The notes: a model not told the origin generated them from the letters alone. A stretch of 64,000 bases of DNA from UBA5336 sp964412785 (GCA_964412785.1 CAYPQD010000004.1:1-64000); one strand, 5' to 3'. Positions 1 through 8,624 are shown, counted from the stretch's first letter. A program made the numbers and translations.

Positions 1-98
1 TTCTCCTTAGATGGTAGTTGACTGGCTGGGATTGGCAGAGAGGCGCTGCGGCATTTGGGGCTGTGGATCTGGCTGAGGGGGGCGTTAGTCTCTCGCGG

Positions 99-500
99 GT
101 GAACCGGTTTGTTGCCCTACTCGCCCGACGGCTGGCGCTTCTCGCGCTCTGCCTGCAGGCTCTGGCGCCCGTTTCTATGGCAGCCGCCAGGGTGAATGGC
201 GTCGACCTTGAGCGGTATCTGTGCGTGACGCCCGGCGTCGAGGTGAGCGCGCAGTCGCAGGCAGCGGCGCTTGAACTGGCGGCCATGCTCGGCGAGCGTG
301 GCACGGATGACGCCCCGGACGGTGGCGAAACCTGCCCGCTCTGCGCCCTTACCGTGATCGCCCTGCTTGCGCTGCCGGCCACCGCGGTGGGGCCGCCCCG
401 CATCAACGCTGCCGCACAGTCCCTGGCTTATGCGACCGGGCTGGTTCACCGTCTGCAAGGGCCCCCGGTGGGCTCGCGCGGACCGCCGCTCCGGGCCTGA
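99..500 (+). CDS. DUF2946 family small exported/membrane protein
   Basis: The frame encodes a 133-residue protein with an Arg-containing hydrophobic N-terminus (about residues 5-28, ending near SMAAA) that looks like a signal peptide or anchor. A CPLCALT motif near residue 90 is followed by a second hydrophobic stretch (VIALLALPATAVG). This CPxC-plus-hydrophobic pattern is typical of DUF2946, which often lies beside copper-related TonB receptors, as it does here. I chose the GTG at 99 because a G-rich ribosome-binding sequence precedes it and the product then starts with an Arg-rich leader; an in-frame TTG at 18 would add 27 non-signal-like residues. Copper handling is inferred from the CPLC motif and the neighbour. 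Function is otherwise unknown. Confidence 0.7.
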   Translation: MNRFVALLARRLALLALCLQALAPVSMAAARVNGVDLERYLCVTPGVEVSAQSQAAALELAAMLGERGTDDAPDGGETCPLCALTVIALLALPATAVGPPRINAAAQSLAYATGLVHRLQGPPVGSRGPPLRA

Positions 501-545
501 TCACCTGACCTAGCGCCTGCCCGTCGGACCGGTTCCGGCGGGCTT

Positions 546-573
546 GCCCGCTGGTGCATCAGCGCCAGCGGGC
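546..573 (+). other. 9-bp perfect hairpin between DUF2946 gene and copper receptor
   Basis: Arms 546-554 and 565-573 are perfectly complementary around a 10-base loop. No T-tract follows, so it is not a classical terminator. It could protect or attenuate the message between the two genes, which otherwise look co-transcribed. Confidence 0.4.
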
Positions 574-608
574 CCGACCGATCCCCTGTCCGGAAACCAG
601 GTAAATCC

Positions 609-2708
609 ATGTCCCGACTGTCCCGACGCTGCCTCCTTGCCGGAGCAGCCCTGGCGGCGCTTGCCGCCCCCTCATCGCCAGCGCAGGAGGCCGAACCGGC
701 CCTGCAGGATATCATTATCGTGACCACGGCCCGCCTCACCGACACGGCCACCGCATGGCTCCATCCCGAGGCGTTGCCGTTCGAGGGCGGTGATGTCACC
801 CACCTCACCGCGCGCACGCCGGGTGGGGCGCGGATCGCCAATGGCGCCGTCTCCGGTCAGGTGCAGTATCGCGGTCTGTTCGGCGAGAGGTTGAACCTGC
901 GTGTCGACGGGCAGCGATTTGCCTCCGGCGGCCCGAACCTCATGGATCCGGTATTCCACTATGCCCCGGAACCGCTCGTGGCCGCGCTTGTGATTGATCG
1001 CGGGGTCAGCCCCGTGTCGGCGGGTCCCGGGCTCGGAGGCGGAGCCGACGCGGTGTTCAAGCGGATCGACTATGCCGGGGATGGCGATGTGCGGTTCGGT
1101 TATGATGTGTCGCTCGCCGGGCGCAGCGTGAATGAGAGTGTCGCCGCCGGCGGCGTCGTCGGGGCCGCGACGAAACTTTGGCGGGTCAACCTGTTGGGCG
1201 CGTATGAGGAGGGCGGGGATACCGCGTTTGACGACGGCGAGATCGCCGGCACGGCGTTTGAACGCGGCGTGTTCGGCGCGTCAGCCGGCGTGCGCACGCA
1301 TTTCGGCGAGGTCACGCTCGACCTGCGGCGCCAGAACACGGGGCCATCGGGCAATCCGCCCTTTCCCATGGACATCATCTATTTCGACACCGATTTCGCT
1401 AAGCTTGGCTATCGCAATGAGATCGGAGCGGTTCGGATGTCGGCGGCGCTGCATCATGCCGATGTCGCCCACCTGATGGACAATTTCACCCAGCGCCCGA
1501 CGCCGCCAGCGATGCGCCAGCGTGCAACCTTCGCCGATGCGACCACCCGCGGCGGGGAGGTGCGCCTCGGCCTCGACGCCTTCGGTGGCGACGTCCTGTT
1601 CGGCCTGGATGGCGAGCGGGTGCAACATGATATCACCATCACCAATCCGGGCAATGAGGCGTTCGTTGTCACCCCCTTCCCGGAGATCGGCATCGACCGG
1701 CTGGGCGGATTTGCCGAATGGACAGGCCCGCTTGGTCCGCTCACTGGCGAGCTTGGCCTCAGGATCGACGAGCATGGCTGGGAGGCTGGCGAGGCGTCGC
1801 TCGGCCCGGCGCTGCCCATGGGGCCGCGCATGCTGGCAGTGGCTTTCAATGCGGCCGAGCGCTCGGGCGATGAAACCACTGTCGACCTCGTCGCCCGGGT
1901 ATGGACTGCGCCGACCGATGGCCTTTCGTGGCGGGCGACGCTGGCGCGCAAGCAGCGTGTGCCGGGCTATATCCAGCGCTTTGGCTGGCTGCCGATCAAT
2001 GCGAGCGGCGGGCTCGCGGATGGCAACATCTATGTGGGCGACCTGGCGCTGCAACCGGAGACGGCTTGGATCGCCGAGGCCGGTTTCGACCTGCTGACAG
2101 AGCGGGCCTATCTTCGCCCGACCGTCTATCTGCGCGATGTCGACGATTACATCCAGGGCGTGCCGTTCGATGCAAGTGTCGGTGTGGTTGATACGCCCGT
2201 GGAAATGATCGCGGCAATGAATGGTGACCCGACGCCGCTGCGCTGGGCCAATGTCGATGCGCGTCTCCATGGGCTGGACCTCGACGGCGGCTATGACCTG
2301 CAGGGCCCGCTCAGGATTGACGGGGTCTTCAGCTATGTGCGCGGCGAGCGGCGCGACATCGAGGACGATCTCTACCGGATCGCGCCACCACGTCTCGACC
2401 TCGGACTGACCTGGCAGGGCAGGGGATGGTCGGCGACTGTGGAAACGCGCGCCCTCGCCCGCCAGGAGCGGGTGTCGGACACCAACAGCGAGGCGCAAAC
2501 GGAGGGCTATGTGCTGTTGAATACGCGGGCGCGGGTCGATCTGTCCGATGGCGTCAGCCTGTCGGCCGGAATCGAGAACCTGCTGGACCACAGCTACGAG
2601 GATCATCTGTCTGGATACAACCGAAATGGCTTCGGCGATGTGCCGCTCGGCGAGCGGGTGCCCGGTCCAGGCCGCGGCGCTTTCGTGCGACTCTCCCTGG
2701 CGCGCTAG
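609..2708 (+). CDS. TonB-dependent copper receptor (OprC-like)
   Basis: This 699-residue outer-membrane receptor has a signal peptide (about 1-25, with an Arg-rich start), a plug domain (about 30-160) and a 22-strand-type barrel ending in FVRLSLAR. The plug motif VDGQRF...GGPNLMDP and the barrel segment HLMDNFTQRP match TonB-dependent copper receptors of the OprC/NosA type. In OprC copper is bound by a CxxxM...HxM set. Here Met112, His288 and Met290 are present, but the position expected to be Cys is Gly108. Predicted role is uptake of copper or another metal using TonB energy. The DUF2946 gene just upstream supports a metal role. The start is ATG with only a weak Shine-Dalgarno. Family assignment is firm, substrate is inferred. 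Confidence 0.85.
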   Translation: MSRLSRRCLLAGAALAALAAPSSPAQEAEPALQDIIIVTTARLTDTATAWLHPEALPFEGGDVTHLTARTPGGARIANGAVSGQVQYRGLFGERLNLRVDGQRFASGGPNLMDPVFHYAPEPLVAALVIDRGVSPVSAGPGLGGGADAVFKRIDYAGDGDVRFGYDVSLAGRSVNESVAAGGVVGAATKLWRVNLLGAYEEGGDTAFDDGEIAGTAFERGVFGASAGVRTHFGEVTLDLRRQNTGPSGNPPFPMDIIYFDTDFAKLGYRNEIGAVRMSAALHHADVAHLMDNFTQRPTPPAMRQRATFADATTRGGEVRLGLDAFGGDVLFGLDGERVQHDITITNPGNEAFVVTPFPEIGIDRLGGFAEWTGPLGPLTGELGLRIDEHGWEAGEASLGPALPMGPRMLAVAFNAAERSGDETTVDLVARVWTAPTDGLSWRATLARKQRVPGYIQRFGWLPINASGGLADGNIYVGDLALQPETAWIAEAGFDLLTERAYLRPTVYLRDVDDYIQGVPFDASVGVVDTPVEMIAAMNGDPTPLRWANVDARLHGLDLDGGYDLQGPLRIDGVFSYVRGERRDIEDDLYRIAPPRLDLGLTWQGRGWSATVETRALARQERVSDTNSEAQTEGYVLLNTRARVDLSDGVSLSAGIENLLDHSYEDHLSGYNRNGFGDVPLGERVPGPGRGAFVRLSLAR

Positions 2709-2734
2709 GGCAGTTGCAAGCGGAGAGGGCATCA

Positions 2735-3081
2735 GGTCGGGTCAGGACAAGACGCACACCACCAAAGCCGCGCAGCTTCCGCCGACGGCGGAAGAGAGAA
2801 GGCGCCGCCAGCGAGATCGTCGAAGCCCCCCCGCGGCAGGCGGCGCTCTGCACTGCAGAGACCATCCCACAAGGACGCGGGTGCGAGATCAAGGGGCGGC
2901 ATGGGTTCTTCCGCCCGTGTCGACTGAGCAAGCTGCGCGCCATAGCCCGGATGCTTCGGCGCTGGCGAGGCCTGCCCCTTGCGAAGCGAGAACCGGGCGT
3001 GCGTGGGGCGCGTGGACAGCGCAGGAACGCTGTGACATAGACCGCGGCTTCTTGTGCACACGCCTCTAACCTGACCCAACC
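2735..3081. repeat. Nested inverted-repeat region, candidate structured RNA or IR-bounded element (no gene seen)
   Basis: The 422 bases between the copper receptor and tig hold no convincing gene. Three long-range complementary pairs nest inside one another: 2735-2746 with 3070-3081 (11 of 12 pairs), 2754-2758 with 3053-3057 (5 of 5), and 2765-2772 with 3043-3050 (8 of 8). Inside are local perfect hairpins at 2776-2794 (8-bp stem, loop GAC) and 2846-2860 (6-bp stem, loop ACT), and an 8-bp pair 2802-2809 with 2839-2846. The architecture resembles a folded RNA closed by a multi-helix stem, or an element with terminal inverted repeats. I found no tmRNA tag, no T-loop and no RNase P core motif on either strand. 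Confidence 0.5.
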
Positions 3082-3130
3082 CCGGGGGCCGGCCCGCGCC
3101 AGACGGGAGCCGGGCAGAAGGACAACACTG

Positions 3131-4483
3131 ATGGACATCGTCGAAACCAAGGCCGAGGGCCTGAGCCGCACCTTCGAGATCAAGGTTCCCGTAAGTGAAC
3201 TGGAGCAGCGCCTGGAGGCGAAGATCGAGGAAATCCGCCCGCAGATGTCGCTGAAGGGTTTCCGGCCCGGCAAGGTGCCGGCGAGCCATGTCCGGCGCAT
3301 GTTCGGCAAGTCGATCATGGGCGACGTGGTTGAGGAGGTTGTCAAGGAGAGCAACCAGAAGACGATCGACGAGAAGGCCCTGCGGGTCGCCGGCCAGCCA
3401 GACCTGAATATGGAAAGCGACATGGAAGCGGTGCTGAGCGGCGAGGCCGATCTCGCCTTCCATATCCAGGTGGACCTGATGCCGGACTTCGAACCCATCG
3501 ATCCGCAGACCCTGACGCTCGAGCGCCCTGTTGCGGAACTGGAACAGGCTGAAATCGACGAGGCGCTGGGCCGCCTGGCGGAGCAGAACACCCGCTATGA
3601 ACCGCGCGAGGCCGGCGAGGAAGCCGAGGATGGCGATGCGGTGATCATCGATTTTGTCGGGCGCATCGATGGCGAGATCTTCGAGGGCGGAACGGCAGAG
3701 AACCAGGCGGTGGTACTGGGTGGCGGGCGTTTCATCCCGGGCTTCGAAGAGCAGCTGGCCGGGGTGAAGGCCGGCGACGAGCCGACGCTTGAGGTGACCT
3801 TTCCTGAGGATTATCCCGCCGAGGCTCTGGCCGGGAAACCGGCGAGTTTCGAGGTCCGGGTGCAAGAGGTGCGTGCGCCAGAGACGCCGGAGATAGACGA
3901 CGAATTTGCTCAGGGGCTCGGCGCGGAGAGCCTTGAAAACCTGACGGACCTCATTCGCAAACAGCTGCAGGGTGAGTTTTCCGAGGCCTCACGCGCCAAG
4001 GCCAAGCGCAAGCTGCTCGATGCCCTCGACGAGGCCCATGATTTCGACCTGCCGCCGAAAATGGTGGAGCAGGAATTCAACACCATCTGGGACCAGGTGA
4101 CGCGCGAGCGCGAGGCAGGACGGCTCACCGGCGACGAGGCGGAAAAGTCCGAGGATGCCCTCAAGGCCGACTATCGTGCGATCTCCGAGCGCCGGGTTCG
4201 GCTCGGCCTCGTCCTGGCCGAGATGGGCCGGCGCGCCGAGGTGCAGATCACCGAGGCGGAAGTGCAGCAGGCGCTGATCGCGGAAGCACGCAAGTATCCG
4301 GGCCAGGAGCGCCAGGTTGTGGAATTCTACCAGAAATCCCCGACTGCCATGGCCGAGCTGCGCGCGCCGATCTATGAGGACAAGGTGGTCGACCACATCC
4401 TTGCACTGGCGAACGTCACCGACGTGCCGGTGTCGAAGGACGAACTCTTCCGGGAAGACGAGGCGCCGGACCTGGCGACGTGA
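3131..4483 (+). CDS. tig: Trigger factor, ribosome-associated chaperone
   Basis: The 450-residue protein has the full trigger-factor layout. The N-terminal ribosome-binding domain carries the signature GFRPGKVP at residues 43-50. An FKBP-type peptidyl-prolyl isomerase domain follows at about 165-245 (GDAVIIDFVGRIDG, then FIPGFEEQLAG), and then the long helical C-terminal chaperone arms. It binds at the polypeptide exit tunnel and shields nascent chains. Length is normal. It is not followed by clpP-clpX-lon, the common alphaproteobacterial arrangement, but by a convergent CoA-transferase gene. The leader directly upstream is the inverted-repeat region ending near 3081. Confidence 0.97.
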   Translation: MDIVETKAEGLSRTFEIKVPVSELEQRLEAKIEEIRPQMSLKGFRPGKVPASHVRRMFGKSIMGDVVEEVVKESNQKTIDEKALRVAGQPDLNMESDMEAVLSGEADLAFHIQVDLMPDFEPIDPQTLTLERPVAELEQAEIDEALGRLAEQNTRYEPREAGEEAEDGDAVIIDFVGRIDGEIFEGGTAENQAVVLGGGRFIPGFEEQLAGVKAGDEPTLEVTFPEDYPAEALAGKPASFEVRVQEVRAPETPEIDDEFAQGLGAESLENLTDLIRKQLQGEFSEASRAKAKRKLLDALDEAHDFDLPPKMVEQEFNTIWDQVTREREAGRLTGDEAEKSEDALKADYRAISERRVRLGLVLAEMGRRAEVQITEAEVQQALIAEARKYPGQERQVVEFYQKSPTAMAELRAPIYEDKVVDHILALANVTDVPVSKDELFREDEAPDLAT

Positions 4484-4499
4484 CACCGGGTATCAGGGC

Positions 4500-5699
4500 T
4501 CAGGCCACAATGCCCTTCTCGCGCAGCGCAGTGATGGCCGCTGCATCAAGTCCGAGTGTGGCGAGCACGCTGTCGGTATCGCCGCCCATCGCCGGCGCCG
4601 GGCCTTTCGGGCCATCATCGGCGCCCGGGAATCGAACCGGCGATCCGGGCGCGGCATAGCTCTCGCCCGGTTTGTCGCAGGATGGGGTGCGCACGATCGC
4701 ACCGGAGGCGGCCACCTGCGGGTCGCTGGCCACTTCCGCGAGCGTCTGCACTGGCGCCCAGGCAATCTGTTCGCTGTCGAGCCGGTGTGCGGCCGCGTCG
4801 AAGTCCAACCCGGCAAACGCCTCGTCGAGCAGGGTGACGAGGGCTTCGGAATTGGCACGCCGCGCCTTGGCCGTGGTGAAACGTTCATCGCCGATCAGCT
4901 CATCCAGCCCGAGCGCGCGGCAGATCGGCGCCCAGTCGCTCTCCCCCTGGCGCGCAACGACGCAGATCCAGTGACCGTCACCGGTTTTGAAGAAGTTCAT
5001 GATCGGCACGATCTGCTGGTGGCGCGGCTTTGTGGAGCCCAGGCGGTTGAAGAAGAGCTGGATCGCGAAGTCTGAGCCGATCGAGTAGAGCGCTGCGCGC
5101 AGGAGCGAGGCCTCCACCAGGCGCCCCCTGCCGGTGCGATGGGCGTCCACCAGGGCCGCGCAGATGCCGGCGGCGGCCGAGATGGAGGTGACATGGTCGC
5201 CGAAGGCAGTGCGGATGGGGAAGGGGTCCATGCCCTTTGGCAGGGTGATATGGGCAGCACCGGAACGACTCCAGAAACTGGCAATGTCGAAGCCGGGCCG
5301 GTCGCGGTCGGGACCCTCCAGGCCGTAGCCGGTGAGCGAGCAATAGACCAGGCGCGGGTTGCGCGCAGCGAGGCTGTCATAGTCAAGCCCGGAGCGCGTC
5401 AGCCCGCCGGGACGGACATTGGTGAGGAACACGTCGGCGCCGGCGGCAAGATCGGCGATAATGGCACGGCCTTCGTCGGTGCCGGCATCGACGACGATCG
5501 ATTTCTTGCCGCGATTGTCGAAGTCAAATACCGGATTGTCGGCGATGTCTGTGCCGATGGTGGAGAAGAATTTGCGGATCGGATCGCCGCCCGGCGGCTC
5601 TATCTTGATGACCTCGGCTCCCCAGTCCCTGAGAATGCCGCCGGCTCCGGGCGCGGCCATGTAGGTTGCGTGCTCAATCACCCGGATACCTTCTAGCAC
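4500..5699 (-). CDS. Class III CoA-transferase (CaiB/BaiF family)
   Basis: This 399-residue protein begins LEGIRVIEHATYMAAP and carries the glycine-rich IKIEPPGGDP segment and NRGKKSIVVD, all typical of family III acyl-CoA transferases. The catalytic aspartate expected in this family is probably Asp138 in RPGFDIASFW. Such enzymes move CoA between carboxylic acids (carnitine, oxalate, alpha-methylacyl-CoA and others); the substrate cannot be read from sequence. The start is GTG, with GGAGG about 8 bases upstream. It is convergent with tig (16 bases between stops) and divergent from the DUF2336 gene. The window also contains methylmalonyl-CoA epimerase and P450s, but no physical link defines its pathway. 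Confidence 0.88.
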   Translation of the reverse strand: MLEGIRVIEHATYMAAPGAGGILRDWGAEVIKIEPPGGDPIRKFFSTIGTDIADNPVFDFDNRGKKSIVVDAGTDEGRAIIADLAAGADVFLTNVRPGGLTRSGLDYDSLAARNPRLVYCSLTGYGLEGPDRDRPGFDIASFWSRSGAAHITLPKGMDPFPIRTAFGDHVTSISAAAGICAALVDAHRTGRGRLVEASLLRAALYSIGSDFAIQLFFNRLGSTKPRHQQIVPIMNFFKTGDGHWICVVARQGESDWAPICRALGLDELIGDERFTTAKARRANSEALVTLLDEAFAGLDFDAAAHRLDSEQIAWAPVQTLAEVASDPQVAASGAIVRTPSCDKPGESYAAPGSPVRFPGADDGPKGPAPAMGGDTDSVLATLGLDAAAITALREKGIVA

Positions 5700-5730
5700 T
5701 CGCAGTTCCTCCCGTATCGTGTGAGGACCG

Positions 5731-5745
5731 GTAAACCCCTGTTAA
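5731..5745 (+). promoter_or_regulatory. Near-consensus CtrA-type site (GTAA-N7-TTAA) upstream of the DUF2336 gene
   Basis: GTAA at 5731-5734 and TTAA at 5742-5745 are separated by exactly seven bases, one base away from the TTAA-N7-TTAA site of the cell-cycle regulator CtrA. It lies 53 bases before the ATG of the DUF2336 gene and in the divergent gap with the CoA-transferase gene. Binding is inferred from this match only. Confidence 0.4.
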
Positions 5746-5797
5746 CCGACCTTCGCCCACCTCTTGTCCTGCTCCTGTTTGGACTGAACAGAGGGAA

Positions 5798-7006
5798 ATG
5801 AAAAGCATGACGCTGGCGCCGTTCCGCCCGAACCTGACCGATGAGGACATCGTCCGCCTGATGAAGGGGGAGTCGCCGGAGGCGCGCGCCTCGGTCGCCC
5901 ACAGGCTGTGCCGGCGCATGGTGAATGAGGTGCTGAGTGATCGTGAACGGGTCTATGCCTCCGAAATCATCACGATCCTTGCCCATGACGCTGCCGAGTT
6001 GGTGCGGCGGACGCTGGCGATCACCCTGCGCAACTCGCCTCTGCTGCCGCGCCAGATCGCGCTGGAGCTGGCGCGCGATGTGGAAAGTGTGGCGATGCCG
6101 GTGCTGCAATACTCGCCGGCCTTCACCGAAGAGGACCTGATCGAGATCGTTCTGTCGGCAACGGCGGCCAAGCAGGCGGCGATTGCCGCGCGCGGTCAGG
6201 TGCCCGAATCGGTCTGTGATGTCGTCGCCGGACACGGCGCACGCGAGGCGGTGGAGACGCTGGCGCGCAATGCCGGGGCGTCATGGACGCCGCGCACGTT
6301 CGAGCAGGCGATCGAACGGTTTGGCGACGACGAGGGGATCGCTGAGGCCATGGTCCTGCGCGAACACATGCCACCACACATTGCCGAGAAGCTGGTGTCG
6401 CTGGTGTCAGGCCAGGTGTTCGACCTGCTCGTCAACCGCCATGAATTGCCGGCTCAGGTGGCGATCGAGCTGGCAACCGGGGCACGTGAGCGGGCGACGA
6501 TCGACCTTGTCGAGCAGTCCGGGCGAAACACCGACCTGCCGCGCTTTGTCAGCCAGCTCAATCTCAATGGCCGGCTCACCCATTCGCTGATCATCCGCGC
6601 GCTCTGTCTCGGCAATGTGCCGTTTGTGGAGCATGCCCTGTCTGAGCTTTCCGGCGTGCCGCATCAGAGGGTCTGGCTGATGGTCCACGATGCCGGCCCG
6701 CTCGGGCTGCAGGCGGTGCTGGACCGCGCCGGCCTGCCACGACGCTACCTGCCGGTGTTCAAGGCTGCCGTGGCGACCTATCACGCCACCCGGCTTGATG
6801 GGGGGCCCGATGACCGGGTCCGGTTCCGCAAGCAGATGATCGAGCGGGTGCTGACCCAGTTCCAGGCGCTCGGCAAGGAAGACGCCGATTATCTCCTCGA
6901 TAAGCTGAACGCCTATTCAGAGCAGCTCGCCCTGAAGGATGGCGCGGCAGGCCCGGACCCGTCCGGGGCTTTCGACGCGCGCATGTCCAGCTTAGAGGGC
7001 CTGTGA
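5798..7006 (+). CDS. DUF2336 domain protein
   Basis: The 402-residue, mostly helical soluble protein has repeated features of DUF2336: an N-terminal RLMKGESPEARASVAHRL segment, successive HEAT-like helical repeats with LVRRTLAITLRNSPLLP, and MPPHIAEKLVSLVSGQV in the middle. There is no signal peptide or membrane segment. DUF2336 proteins are almost confined to alphaproteobacteria and their role is not established; some are linked to envelope or cell-cycle functions. It has its own promoter region, with a possible CtrA site 53 bases before the start. An EAL-like gene is convergent just downstream (18 bases between stops). Confidence 0.82.
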   Translation: MKSMTLAPFRPNLTDEDIVRLMKGESPEARASVAHRLCRRMVNEVLSDRERVYASEIITILAHDAAELVRRTLAITLRNSPLLPRQIALELARDVESVAMPVLQYSPAFTEEDLIEIVLSATAAKQAAIAARGQVPESVCDVVAGHGAREAVETLARNAGASWTPRTFEQAIERFGDDEGIAEAMVLREHMPPHIAEKLVSLVSGQVFDLLVNRHELPAQVAIELATGARERATIDLVEQSGRNTDLPRFVSQLNLNGRLTHSLIIRALCLGNVPFVEHALSELSGVPHQRVWLMVHDAGPLGLQAVLDRAGLPRRYLPVFKAAVATYHATRLDGGPDDRVRFRKQMIERVLTQFQALGKEDADYLLDKLNAYSEQLALKDGAAGPDPSGAFDARMSSLEGL

Positions 7007-7024
7007 CGCCGTGCCGGGCGTGCG

Positions 7025-7708
7025 TCAGGCGTCGCTGAGGGGGCGGAGGGCGTGCACCACGCCATAGCGCTGCACATGGGACCCGTCCTGCTCTCGCAGG
7101 CCCTCGGCGATCACGCAGATGCCCTCACCCGCCGCCCGGCATGTGCGGGCCTTGAGGTCGCTGGACGCCTGCAATGCGCGACCATCGAGGCGGACTGTGT
7201 CGATAAGCAGGCGGAAGGCCGCGCTGGTTTCCGCCTCCCAGTGACGCCTTGCGTCAATTCCCACCCGGAATCCGCAGCGGCGAAACGCAGCCACACCCTC
7301 AATGGCCTCACTGCCGCGCGCGGCGATGGCGGCATCCTCGAATTCCAGGCAAAGCTCATGCGGGCAAAGGCGCGTGCGCAGAAGGACACTGTCGCACAGG
7401 TCGGGAGCGCCCGGGTCATCGAGCGCCCGTTCCGGCGCGGCGATGACGACTGGCCGCGCGCGCATGTCGAGCAGTTCGGTGGCGGCGGCGACTGTTTCCA
7501 GCATTTCGGCGAGCCAGGCGGCGGCATCGGCGAGACCTGTCAGTGTGTCGCCGAGCGGGAATCGCACGCGCTCGCCATAACCGTGCTCCGGGTCCGCCAG
7601 CACCCCGACCTCGTCGCCGCTGGCCAGGTCGATCAACGGTTCGAACCGGATGCGACCGGCGTGGCGGGTTTGGGCCGGTGCGGAGGCGAGGTGTTCCAGT
7701 CCGTGCAT
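7025..7708 (-). CDS. Degenerate EAL-like domain protein (probably non-catalytic)
   Basis: This 227-residue protein aligns by pattern with EAL phosphodiesterase domains: IRFEPLIDLASGDEVG near the start, LCLEFEDAA where LELTE is expected, GFRVGIDARRH where the IDDFG segment is expected, and LLIDTVRLDGR where LP.D.IKID is expected. The EAL signature and the paired catalytic aspartates are not present, so hydrolysis of cyclic di-GMP is unlikely; a binding or protein-protein role is more plausible. No membrane segment or sensor domain is seen. The start has a purine-rich site (AGAGGAAG) upstream. The assignment rests on motif pattern alone and needs a structure-based search. Confidence 0.6.
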   Translation of the reverse strand: MHGLEHLASAPAQTRHAGRIRFEPLIDLASGDEVGVLADPEHGYGERVRFPLGDTLTGLADAAAWLAEMLETVAAATELLDMRARPVVIAAPERALDDPGAPDLCDSVLLRTRLCPHELCLEFEDAAIAARGSEAIEGVAAFRRCGFRVGIDARRHWEAETSAAFRLLIDTVRLDGRALQASSDLKARTCRAAGEGICVIAEGLREQDGSHVQRYGVVHALRPLSDA

Positions 7709-7820
7709 GGCAGCTTCTTCCTCTGACGCTGGGGCATGGTGCTAGCGCAAAGACGGTAAGATCAGGCAGAGACCGGTCATCGGATTTGCACGCCCCGTTC
7801 AGCATTGAGAAAGGCCCGCC

Positions 7821-8624
7821 ATGAGCGAGACCCCCGTAACGCCCCGCCTTTCCGCCACCATCCTGCTCGTGCGCGACGGGACGGCGGGCCTCGAAGTGCT
7901 GATGGTCAAGCGCCATTACGAGATCGACTTTGCCGCCGGCGCACTGGTGTTTCCCGGCGGAAAGGCGTGTGCGGACGATGCCCGCCCGGACTGGGCATCG
8001 CGGCTGGACGGGATGATGGATCCTGAAATAGTGCCGGCGGCAATCTCTGCGGTGCGAGAGGCATTCGAGGAATCCGGTCTGTTGCTGGCACGCCATGAGG
8101 CCGCGCGTGGGCCGGACGGACTGCTGGTCGATGGCTCCGTCGCCGAGGCGCTGGGCCCGCACAGGGCGGCGGTGGATCGGGGCGAGGCGAGCTTTCTCGA
8201 CCTGATGGCGGCGCATGGCCTGGTCCTTGCGCTCGACCGGCTCATCCATTTCGGCCACTGGATCACCCCGACGATGATGCCGAAGCGTTTCGACACGCAT
8301 TTCTTCCTCGCCGCCACGCCGCCCGGCCAGTCCGCCGAGCAGGACGGGCGCGAGACGACGGAAGCGGTGTGGCTGAACCCGCTGGCGGCACTCGACAGCG
8401 AGGCCGCCGGGGAGGCGACGATCATCTTTCCGACGCGGATGAACCTCCGGAAACTGGCGCAGGCTGAAACCGCCAGCGACGCGCTGGCGCGGTTTGACGG
8501 CAAGGCGGTGATGACCGTGCTTCCGCAGATGGGCCGCTCGCCCGATGGCGAGCCCTGCCTCTACATTCCCGAGGCGGCCGGGTATGGCCAGACCATGGAA
8601 TTGCTTGAGAATGTGAAGATCTGA
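7821..8624 (+). CDS. NUDIX hydrolase (NUDT7/8/19-like subgroup)
   Basis: The 267-residue protein opens with a beta-strand segment (SATILLVRD) and VLMVKRHYEIDFAAGALVFPGG, followed after an insertion by the NUDIX core AVREAFEESGLLL (REAFEESG at residues 79-86). The long insert between the glycine pair and the REXXEE helix, and the C-terminal PTRMNLRKLAQ segment, are typical of the larger NUDIX group that includes peroxisomal CoA diphosphatases. Predicted activity is hydrolysis of a nucleoside-diphosphate linkage, perhaps in CoA or CoA esters, with Mg2+. AAAGG precedes the ATG. It is convergent with the Hpt gene. Confidence 0.85.
   Translation: MSETPVTPRLSATILLVRDGTAGLEVLMVKRHYEIDFAAGALVFPGGKACADDARPDWASRLDGMMDPEIVPAAISAVREAFEESGLLLARHEAARGPDGLLVDGSVAEALGPHRAAVDRGEASFLDLMAAHGLVLALDRLIHFGHWITPTMMPKRFDTHFFLAATPPGQSAEQDGRETTEAVWLNPLAALDSEAAGEATIIFPTRMNLRKLAQAETASDALARFDGKAVMTVLPQMGRSPDGEPCLYIPEAAGYGQTMELLENVKI

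Noticed and set aside
1281..2732. 483-codon open frame on the - strand opposite the copper receptor
   Set aside because: Arg/His/Pro-rich composition typical of antisense frames in GC-rich DNA; the + strand receptor has clear family motifs.
2735..3081. tmRNA, RNase P RNA, 6S or SRP RNA
   Set aside because: I looked on both strands for a tag reading frame (ANDN-like), a T-loop, the P-RNA core GAGGAAAGTC and the SRP GGAAG tetraloop region and found none; 6S would be about half this length.
2732..3865. Long open frame (377 codons) on the - strand across the tig leader and tig
   Set aside because: It is antisense to the well-supported trigger factor gene, has no recognisable domain, and arises from high GC content suppressing stops.
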